Below, piece after piece: positions 37,837 through 44,843 of a stretch of 64,000 bases of DNA. Below the pieces are notes generated by a model that searched no databases, was not told where the DNA came from, and was given only the letters and a program-made list of their open reading frames with translations. The position numbers were made by a program, and so were the translations under genes. This DNA is from Flavobacterium rivuli WB 3.3-2 = DSM 21788 (GTDB lineage: Bacteria > Bacteroidota > Bacteroidia > Flavobacteriales > Flavobacteriaceae), in contig NZ_KB899969.1 of assembly GCF_000378485.1 (NCBI RefSeq), forward strand, positions 124,001 through 188,000, given 5' to 3'. How positions within the stretch are numbered: position 1 is the first letter of the stretch; each line of letters opens with the position of its first letter.

Positions 37837-38910
37837 TCAGTTTAAAAGAAAAATACCGTTGTCATTTTTAGCATAGTCGCTGCACAATTCAAATGCTTTT
37901 TGGGCTTTGGCTTGTGCCGTTCCACCCATGACTATGGATTGCAATTTGGCTTCACTATCTTTAAAGTTGCGCACATTTTGGTAGTAACCAGTCACGGCGT
38001 TGTAAGCTCCAAATAAAGTTCCTTTAGTGGTTTCCATCTGTTGGGTGTCGTTTACCATAGCGTAGGCAAAGGCATCTTCAACGATATTTTTAAAAGCGGT
38101 TGAAAGTTCATCTTCCGCACCTTTTTTTAATAGGTCGTAGGTTTCTTTGTTAGGGCAAAGTGCTAACTGTATAAGCTTTTTTACTTCGCTATCTTTTACC
38201 CTAATGGTAGCCCAATTATTAAAAATATTCTCCAATTGGCTGCTTAATGTGTTGGCCAGTCCCATAACTTTATGGGCATCCTCAAGGCGTTGTTTTGCTC
38301 CCGAAGTATGTTTGATCCTGACTACATTGGTCATGCTTTTTAAGGATGCGTTCAAAGTATTTTGGCAGACAATCTTAACGGGTGTAAAGGCTGCGGTTAT
38401 GCTTCCGCTGCCATCGTGCGAGGTAGTAAGGAATAGATATTTTTCAGTCACATCATCACCATTGCCTACACGGATATAGCCCGGCAATTTTGCCGTAATA
38501 ACGATACGCTCACCGTTACCCAATGCTCCGGCAGTCTCGTATAAAATACCCTCTTCACCGCCTACAATAGCATCGAAAAAAGCGAACGCATCACGGTTTT
38601 GTATAATATGGTAATCCTTACCTACTACACCCAATACTGCATTGTTATCGCTGCGGACGTTGGCAAAGTAATTCGGCACACTGATTTGTGGATTGGCAGT
38701 TTCTAAATTCTTACCAGCCTGTATGAAATCACCGCCTGTGGTGTACAGTGGGGACTTAACTACGTCATAATCCAGCCCTGCAAATTTTATGGCTTCTGCG
38801 CTTGTTGGGTAATCGGTTACTACCTGCCCTAAATTATGCCAGGCTTTTTCTTTTACACTGAAAAAAGAATAACGGCCTGTGCTTTCGTTGAAATTAAGAT
38901 TGTGCCCCAT
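37837..38910 (-). CDS. DUF932 plasmid/phage-like protein
   Basis: 357 residues matching the DUF932 (phage/plasmid-like, TIGR03299) family: the N-terminal SVKEKAWHNLGQVVTDYPTSA and the VVGKDYHIIQNRDAFAFFDA segment are diagnostic. The family is common on plasmids, phages and integrative elements; its biochemical role is not known. It is transcribed toward the mob region and ended by the terminator at 37791-37810. Confidence 0.88.
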   Translation of the reverse strand: MGHNLNFNESTGRYSFFSVKEKAWHNLGQVVTDYPTSAEAIKFAGLDYDVVKSPLYTTGGDFIQAGKNLETANPQISVPNYFANVRSDNNAVLGVVGKDYHIIQNRDAFAFFDAIVGGEEGILYETAGALGNGERIVITAKLPGYIRVGNGDDVTEKYLFLTTSHDGSGSITAAFTPVKIVCQNTLNASLKSMTNVVRIKHTSGAKQRLEDAHKVMGLANTLSSQLENIFNNWATIRVKDSEVKKLIQLALCPNKETYDLLKKGAEDELSTAFKNIVEDAFAYAMVNDTQQMETTKGTLFGAYNAVTGYYQNVRNFKDSEAKLQSIVMGGTAQAKAQKAFELCSDYAKNDNGIFLLN

Positions 38911-39336
38911 GATTTCTAAGATTTAAAAGTTTAAAATGTACGTGTTACGAATTCATCACTTTTCTTTTAAAGCCGTCTGCTATCATAAAAAACAAAAGTT
39001 TTTCAAAACAAAAAACGGAAAAAAAGAAAGCCAGTTGAAAGCGGGCGGTAAGCAAAGTGGAGCGCTATAAGTCCCGAAGGGTGGGGCTGTGAGGGACGAG
39101 CAGAACCATTATGCGCGCGCAGCTGCGACGCACGCTAACTTAGCTGCCTTTTTATCCGTTTGGAGTAAAAAACTATAAGTAGTAAAAGTTGTCTTTAAGT
39201 CATTTTGGATTCAATCAGGAATGGCCTAGAGCTACAAGTGCATGCCTTATAGTGCATGCTCTTGAAACAATGGCAAAAACAAATCCTGACGGTGCGCCGG
39301 AAGGTTTTGTTATATTAAAATAAAATGGGACACAGT
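38911..39336. other. Gene-poor element region with an orphan C-terminal coding fragment
   Basis: About 425 bp with no complete gene. Positions 39050-39140 hold GC-rich sequence with short repeats (GCGCGCGCAGCTGCGACGCACGC), often seen near the start of Bacteroidota mobilizable elements. On the plus strand 39186-39323 reads as an orphan tail containing NQEWPRATSACLIVHALE and ending DGAPEGFVILK-stop. It has no start and I cannot name the parent gene. Confidence 0.45.
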
Positions 39337-40830
39337 TTATTCATAATACCCGGAGTGTGGATTCATTACTTTCTCGATTCCGTTATCTTTTAAACCCTTC
39401 TGAATTGCATTATGAATACGAAGAAAGCTTGGTATTTCTAAAAGCCCTTTTTGTCCGTTAATTACTGTAGTTTTACACTTTTTCAGAAGATCATCTTTGT
39501 CTAAATTAAAAGGGAATTGATTGTTAGGCCAAGAAGGATTTAAGTGGTTTAATTCTCTCTCACGCCGTTTTAATATGTTCATAATAGTACAGATTACCCA
39601 TCTATCTAAATATTGAAGTTGCTCTATGTCATTTATTAGTGGATAAAAACTCATAATGCCTTTAAATCGAAGCATTTTATATGTTCCATTTAGATAACGT
39701 CTTAACGAGGACTCAGTTAAATTACCATAAAGATAGCGCCTTACCTCAGAAATGGCGCTTAAAAAATTTTTATCGATGTCATTTACAGGAAAGTTGTAAT
39801 TATGCACGACTGGAACTTTTAAAGGTTGTAAGAGGTTTTTGTATAACAAATAGGTAATTTGTTTTTTGATCTTCTTTATGGATTGGTCTTTTATACTGAT
39901 TTTCTCTGTAGATATTTTGTAACCTAAAAATTCTACATATTCTTTCGTATTTAAAAATTCAGACTTTATATATTTACTTTGTAATAAAGAAATTCCGTCA
40001 GATTTTTTATAATTAATATCAATTCCTGCTTCTTGTGAAAAATTATTTATGATTTCAAATGCTTTTGTTATTTTAGAATAATCTTTAGACCAAATTATTG
40101 TATCGTCAGCGTATCTTGCGAATCTTACACCTTGGTCTTCTAACATTCTGTCAAGTTTCCAGCAAACCACATTTGCAAGGAATAGTGAAATTGACGTACC
40201 AAGCGGAATTCCTTTTTTGCGGTCCTTTAAAAATGCTTTTATAATTTCCATATCTCGGTCGCTCCACAAAAAAGCGTTTTGATTCAATTGGCTAAATAGA
40301 TAGTCGTGATCAATCGATCCGAAAAAGTCTGAAAAATCAAACTCTGCAACAAATATTCGAGGAACTTGTCTCAATTCATTTGCGATGTCTTGAATGGCAT
40401 AATGAATATTTCTGTCATTCCTATAAGCATACGTTAAAGAACTAAAACGATGTTTATTTTTGCTTAGTAAGTTATGATAAAAACGGTCTGATACCGCGGA
40501 ATCTTGAATTTGATAAATACTTATTGTTCTTTTTCCGCCGTTCGGTTTTGGTATTTCCCTTAATATAGGCGCATTGGGAAGGTATGTTCCATTAAGTATC
40601 TTGCGACTAACAGATTTTGCTATTTGTGCCCTTCTTTTATAGACGTAGAATGGATTATATTTATTATCCTCATTCCACTCTTTAGGAATTCTAACATCTT
40701 TCGTGAAAGGAGTTAAATAAATTTTGTTTTTCCGTTCAATCGACAAATGAAGAAAATTGTGATATGTGTTATATTTCTCACAGAGTTCCCTCGCTTGTTT
40801 TTCTATGTCTTTAAGTAAAAATTTCTCCAT
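39337..40830 (-). CDS. Reverse transcriptase (defence-type, class unresolved)
   Basis: 497 residues from the ATG at 40830 (the frame opens 19 codons earlier with an unlikely leader). RT motifs are readable: the REIPKPNGGKRTISI region, motif A FDFSDFFGSIDHD (about 168), motif B GIPLGTSISLFLANV, and the catalytic FARYADDTIIWS (YADD near 238). The 200 residues after the RT palm/thumb are helical without a nuclease or maturase motif, and no group II intron or DGR template/variable repeat is seen nearby. RTs of this make in mobile elements are often retron or DRT/UG-type phage-defence proteins; I cannot choose a class. Upstream on the same strand lie a 250-bp gap, an unknown gene and an XRE regulator. 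Confidence 0.85.
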   Translation of the reverse strand: MEKFLLKDIEKQARELCEKYNTYHNFLHLSIERKNKIYLTPFTKDVRIPKEWNEDNKYNPFYVYKRRAQIAKSVSRKILNGTYLPNAPILREIPKPNGGKRTISIYQIQDSAVSDRFYHNLLSKNKHRFSSLTYAYRNDRNIHYAIQDIANELRQVPRIFVAEFDFSDFFGSIDHDYLFSQLNQNAFLWSDRDMEIIKAFLKDRKKGIPLGTSISLFLANVVCWKLDRMLEDQGVRFARYADDTIIWSKDYSKITKAFEIINNFSQEAGIDINYKKSDGISLLQSKYIKSEFLNTKEYVEFLGYKISTEKISIKDQSIKKIKKQITYLLYKNLLQPLKVPVVHNYNFPVNDIDKNFLSAISEVRRYLYGNLTESSLRRYLNGTYKMLRFKGIMSFYPLINDIEQLQYLDRWVICTIMNILKRRERELNHLNPSWPNNQFPFNLDKDDLLKKCKTTVINGQKGLLEIPSFLRIHNAIQKGLKDNGIEKVMNPHSGYYE

Positions 40831-41081
40831 ATGGTAACAATAAAACAAAAATGCCCTGCCAAGGCAAGACAAATTCACGGAATACACAATTAAAAATAAG
40901 CTCTTAATTAATAACTGTTTTTAGAAGAACAATTACACCTAGTCCAAAGGAATTTACCAGTGAACAGTCGTGCAATCCGTTAGTCCCATAAGAACACTAA
41001 TGCAAATATATAAACTTGCCATCATATATGTTAATATTATAATATAAATTTACTGCATTTAATATATGATTGCTAAAATAT
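40831..41081 (-). other. 251-bp noncoding gap upstream of the RT, possible ncRNA
   Basis: No frame is conserved-looking here. On the minus strand it precedes the RT gene directly, the place where retron msr-msd or DRT noncoding RNAs usually lie. Short inverted segments are present around 40850-40880 (GCCCTGCCAAGGCA) and 40975-41000, but I cannot see a clear msr/msd fold. Confidence 0.3.
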
Positions 41082-41888
41082 TTAATTTCTAAAGTACCTC
41101 ACTGGGTTTACAATTTCATCTATAGAAAACATATTAAAAAAAGTTCCTTGAATGTTACCAAATGCTTTAGGAGAAAAACATTGAAAATTATATTCCGGAT
41201 ATCGAAGGTATTGTAGTGACTTTAAAAATTCTGAATGCTCAATAATAATATCAGTGCTAAATCCGAAAAGAATAGGATAAATAAATATATTTTTTTTGTC
41301 CTTCTCTTCAAGATTTACCGTTTTACTGTTAAATTTTTGAGCAAGTCTTCCTTTAATAAATTTTTCAAAATTTTCTTTCTCATATTTTGAAATATCGTAC
41401 TCAATTGTAACCACGTCAACAAAGAAAATATTACCTGCCAAATCTGAAAATCTAAAGTCTAAACTTTTGCAGTTAGGTAAGATATTTTCGTATTTATGAA
41501 ATATGAAACTTTCACATAAATCTCGACAAGCGGCAATTTCACCTAAAACGTGATGAAAATTATTTGATTTAAAATTAAGTAATGTCGCTATTAATAAACA
41601 ACGAAATTCTTTATGATTGCCGTATTGTAAAAATCCTCCTAGTAGAAAATTGAAATAACTAAACTCATTTCTAATTATTGATTCATTATTTTCCCTATGC
41701 TCTCTCAATAATTCAAAAAAAGTTGACACGAAATTTCTACCCAGAGATACTCCTTCATTTTGTACAGTGAAAGAGTATGCTTTTTGAATAAATTGTTGAA
41801 AATCACTTTCTGTAATATATTCAAAAAGATTTGAAAGATATAATCTCATCAAACCTACACTATTCTTTAACATTACATCTGTGAGCAT
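41082..41888 (-). CDS. Unknown protein beside the RT, possible PD-(D/E)xK-like core
   Basis: 268 residues, not recognised. The first 115 residues are helical. Then comes HVLGEIAACRDLCESF, followed by SLDFRFSD...GNIFFVDVVTIE, which has the strand-Asp-strand layout of a PD-(D/E)xK-type core (helix with Glu, LDF, then VDVVTIE), but the catalytic Lys is replaced by Val/Thr, so any nuclease activity is doubtful. It lies between the XRE regulator and the RT on the same strand, 29 bp after the regulator; the three may be one module. Confidence 0.5.
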   Translation of the reverse strand: MLTDVMLKNSVGLMRLYLSNLFEYITESDFQQFIQKAYSFTVQNEGVSLGRNFVSTFFELLREHRENNESIIRNEFSYFNFLLGGFLQYGNHKEFRCLLIATLLNFKSNNFHHVLGEIAACRDLCESFIFHKYENILPNCKSLDFRFSDLAGNIFFVDVVTIEYDISKYEKENFEKFIKGRLAQKFNSKTVNLEEKDKKNIFIYPILFGFSTDIIIEHSEFLKSLQYLRYPEYNFQCFSPKAFGNIQGTFFNMFSIDEIVNPVRYFRN

Positions 41889-41917
41889 AAATTAATATAG
41901 GTATATTAAAATATTTT

Positions 41918-42322
41918 TTATCTATTATTAATTAATTTCTCTAAATAGATAATCTTTTCCTTCTCTGCTTGAAGAAGCCTTTCATAAAGCTTTTTATTTT
42001 CTTCGTAAGCTTCAATTAATTTATCCATGGGATTGAAAGTGCATCCATAATTTACAGCCGAAGAATTATCAACATGATAAGTGTTACCAATAATATTTAA
42101 AACGGCTTCCTCAGAAAAATTCTTTATTGCTTCCACGCTAACTCCTAATGCTTTTGCAACTTCTACAAGTTTACCTTCCTCAATAGTCTCACTGTTTTCG
42201 ATGGTAGAAACTGCCTGTTGGCTGATGCCAAGGGCGGCAGCTAATGCTTCTTGTTTCATGTCGCGAAGTTCACGGATGCGGCTTATTTTTCTTCCTATAT
42301 GGTTTTTAGTTGCTGTGCTCAT
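41918..42322 (-). CDS. XRE-family transcriptional regulator
   Basis: 134 residues. An N-terminal helix-turn-helix of the Cro/CI type (about 12-65: ISRIRELRDMKQEALAAALGISQ-QAVSTIE) is followed by a linker and a C-terminal coiled coil (about 95-134) likely for dimerization. It probably controls this module and possibly the divergent genes starting at 42495; the 172-bp divergent gap holds the likely operators but no palindrome stands out. Confidence 0.85.
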   Translation of the reverse strand: MSTATKNHIGRKISRIRELRDMKQEALAAALGISQQAVSTIENSETIEEGKLVEVAKALGVSVEAIKNFSEEAVLNIIGNTYHVDNSSAVNYGCTFNPMDKLIEAYEENKKLYERLLQAEKEKIIYLEKLINNR

Positions 42323-42494
42323 AACTCAAAGATATTGAAAATTCTGTAAGAATAATTTTAGTCGGTAAAATACAAGTTGTATTTGGTATGATACAAGTGC
42401 CTGTGGTTCGGTACGCTACCATAACTCCTTTACTTGCTGTGTACTATACAAAAATACAATTTTTCAATTATGTACCACTTCAAATCTTTAAATT

Positions 42495-43687
42495 ATGAGG
42501 CATTACACCTTAATTCCGGAAGGCCATTCACATGCGCACCTTTTGGAACAGATCACAAATCAGGTTATTGATATTGTTAATGTCGGAGAGGCTTATATCT
42601 CTGTGGATAACGGAAACCCAGAAATAATCTTCACCTTCTTGATTGATACGACATATACCCGTATTGATAATGAATTACTCCTGCCGCTAAACCGTATCTT
42701 TTCAAACTATAATTGGATTGCATACAGGATATTTTCGTGCGATTATGCGGCAGATGCAGTGCGTAAGGGAAACTTATATTTCCTGCGGCATTGTACTTTA
42801 GGCATTATGATCTATTCAAATCCATCAGCCACACATAAGGTGGATCCTGATGGAGAAATTGCAGGTTTACTATTGCCCAGGGCAAAAAAACATTTTAAAC
42901 GCGCTATGGCAAAAGTTGACGGGAGGTATGCCAATTTTCCGAAATGCCTTAAATATGAAAAGTTCCTCGATGGGGCATATGTGCTCCATCAAATGATAGA
43001 GCAACTATTTAAGTTTGCCGAATCATTTATCTTAGGTAAAGAAATTTTCTCTAAAGATATGGCTGAACACCAGTCTGAGCTTTCTCGTTTTGCTCCCTCC
43101 CTAGCTACGCTATTTAATGCGGTTGATGAAGAGGAAACCCGTTTACAGAAATTAATCTTTTCTGCGTATCAAGCATATCGAATAAGGATCGCTTTGATGT
43201 TACCCGTAAAGACTTAGAAAAACTACTGTTTAAAACCCAATGGCTAAGGCAAGAAGTGGAAAAGCTATTCAAGGAGGCTGTGGCGAACTGCTATGAAAAG
43301 GCAAAAATTCAAATGGAAAGTGAGGAAGCGGATGAGTCTGATAAAGTTTCTCATACCGATATAGAAAACTTTAAGGAAGAGGAAAAGCAGAAGGAACAAA
43401 TTTCATATAAGCCAGTACTTCCCACGTATATGATGACTGACGATGGTAATTATACCTGCGAACTGAAATTTGATAATTATTTTGATTTGTTTGTAGTTAT
43501 TGAAGACCTGATTGAAATATCACTACACACACTTTATAATTCAGGAACTGAAAACAGTGGTCAGATAAGACATCCAACCCAAAAACTTGTAAGTGTACTT
43601 GAGTTAGTAAAAAAATTGCTGCCCGGCGATACCGGACAGACACTTACTGAATTAAATGATTACCTAATTTCAAAACAGGATGCTTAA
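42495..43687 (+). pseudogene. HEPN-domain protein split by a frameshift
   Basis: Two frames make one protein of about 397 residues. The first (42495-43217) has an N-terminal domain (GEAYISVDNGNPEIIFTFLI) resembling the nucleotidyltransferase part of mobile-element HEPN proteins and a HEPN helical part (HQMIEQLFKFAESFI). Near 43175-43185 the expected HEPN end AYR-x-x-NKDRFDVTRKDLEKL continues in the other frame, which runs through the GTG at 43256 to 43687. HEPN families are mostly RNases or toxins; this one is conserved in Bacteroidota mobile elements. The C-terminal 80 residues of the second frame are homologous to the next gene. The shift may be a true mutation, a sequencing error or a programmed event. 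Confidence 0.7.
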
Positions 43688-43727
43688 ATTTAAAAGAAAG
43701 ATGTAATCACACCAAATATTATAAATT

Positions 43728-44069
43728 ATGGAAACAGATAAAATTAAAGAAGTCAATGACTTCGCTGATAAACTTGAAAAAGCTCAGCAATTCAATTTGT
43801 TTACTCACCGTTATAGAAAAGATAGCTTTGCTGCTGAATTGAGCTTTGCGGGCTATAATGACCTCATGTTAACAGTCATGGATATTATGAGAGTCTGTAT
43901 GAGTGCGCTCGATGGGGAAGAACACCTGACCCAAACCTCTATGTCGGCATCAAGCATGAATATTTCGAATGTACTTGCAATTGCTGTGCAATTGATACCT
44001 CTTGAAGAAACACAGATACTGGATGAATGCTATAAACTTCATATAAAGCTAAAAGAAAAATCAGAATAA
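43728..44069 (+). CDS. Small element protein, paralogue of the HEPN gene's C-terminal domain
   Basis: 113 residues, no known domain. It aligns by eye with the end of the preceding frame: FAAELSFAGYNDLMLTVMDIM against YTCELKFDNYFDLFVVIEDLI, and the AVQLIPLEETQILDECYKL tail against KKLLPGDTGQTLTELNDYL. So it is a stand-alone copy of that accessory domain, 40 bp downstream. Function unknown. Confidence 0.65.
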   Translation: METDKIKEVNDFADKLEKAQQFNLFTHRYRKDSFAAELSFAGYNDLMLTVMDIMRVCMSALDGEEHLTQTSMSASSMNISNVLAIAVQLIPLEETQILDECYKLHIKLKEKSE

Positions 44070-44213
44070 AATAAGTTGCTAACCACGTTCTATAACATCT
44101 TGCTTGCCGCCCTATCCTAGACAAATTTTGCGTAGGATAAATTAAAAAAGACTTCGTAAATTTATAAAAATAACTTTGGGTTGTTTAGACAAACTGCTGG
44201 GGCACAACTTAGG

Positions 44214-44253
44214 GCGCAATTTTTATTGCGCTTGCTGCGTGATTTATCACGCA
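44214..44253. promoter_or_regulatory. Two tandem perfect palindromes upstream of the 44277 gene
   Basis: GCGCAAT-tttt-ATTGCGC (44214-44231) and TGCGTGAT-tt-ATCACGCA (44236-44253) directly upstream of the next gene. They could be operators or RNA hairpins in its leader; similar paired hairpins occur before this gene family in Bacteroidota elements. Confidence 0.5.
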
Positions 44254-44276
44254 TTTTCTTTGTAGTACAATTATTA

Positions 44277-44576
44277 ATGAAGAGGAAGATGAAAGAGATG
44301 AATGTACTTTGCGCTTTTTTTAAGGCTCAGCAAAAAGATGGCCGCATAGGGATAACCCATATTGCGCTTTTTGTTTCACTTATATATCACTGGTATATAG
44401 AGGGTAGTATAAATCCTCTATCTGCATTTAGCCGGGATATAATGAAAACTTCAAAAATAAAATCACATGTTACCTATTTTAGATGTATCAAGGAGCTAAG
44501 TGACTACGGGTATATTATCTATAAGCCATCATTTAAGAAAACACAAGCAAGCAAGATATATTTTATGGAAGAGTGA
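44277..44576 (+). CDS. Conserved Bacteroidota mobile-element protein, winged-helix-like
   Basis: 99 residues from the ATG at 44277 (another ATG at 44289, and the frame opens at 44181 through the palindromes). It has the family pattern MNVLCAFFKAQQKDGRIGIT, HIALFVSLIYHWY, then RDIMKTSKIKSHVTYFRCIKEL and GYIIYKPS: a helix-turn-helix/wing type seen in small proteins that precede replication or mobilization genes of Bacteroidota elements. It probably binds DNA; no target is known. Confidence 0.7.
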   Translation: MKRKMKEMNVLCAFFKAQQKDGRIGITHIALFVSLIYHWYIEGSINPLSAFSRDIMKTSKIKSHVTYFRCIKELSDYGYIIYKPSFKKTQASKIYFMEE

Positions 44577-44589
44577 GTTAATTACATAT

Positions 44590-44618
44590 CAGAAAAACAG
44601 GCCGTTACACGGTCTTTT
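44590..44618 (+). terminator. Weak terminator after the 44277 gene
   Basis: AAACAGGCCG-TTACA-CGGTCTTTTTT: a 6-bp stem with one G-U pair, then a T run, 15-40 bp past the stop. Confidence 0.6.
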
Positions 44619-44645
44619 TTCATTTAATGGGAACGGAGGTGAGCA

Positions 44646-44810
44646 ATGGAAAATGAAAGAGACAAAATTACTCCTGAAATTGCTATGCAGATTCTCAGGA
44701 GAAAAGGACTAAATGTAACAAAGGAGCAGGCAGTAGCAGTACTCAGTTTTCTTTACCTGATCGCTGATATCGCTGTTACAAAATATTTAAAACTCCCACG
44801 TGAGTATTGA
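44646..44810 (+). CDS. 54-residue conserved element protein
   Basis: An ATG at 44646 with a good Shine-Dalgarno-like GGAGGTGAGC just upstream begins MENERDKITPEIAMQILRRKG and ends in LIADIAVTKYLKLPREY, stop at 44808-44810. The pattern (helix with a KxGLxVTxEQA turn, then a hydrophobic helix) is that of a tiny protein common next to serine recombinases in Bacteroidota elements. It is 33 bp upstream of the recombinase, so they are likely one transcript. Confidence 0.65.
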   Translation: MENERDKITPEIAMQILRRKGLNVTKEQAVAVLSFLYLIADIAVTKYLKLPREY

Positions 44811-44843
44811 GGTTATTACAAACACAGATTAAAAAATTAAATT

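Noticed and set aside
40831..41081. Retron msr/msd upstream of the RT
   Set aside because: No paired a1/a2 inverted repeats or long msd stem could be seen, so a retron is not claimed; only a possible ncRNA is noted.
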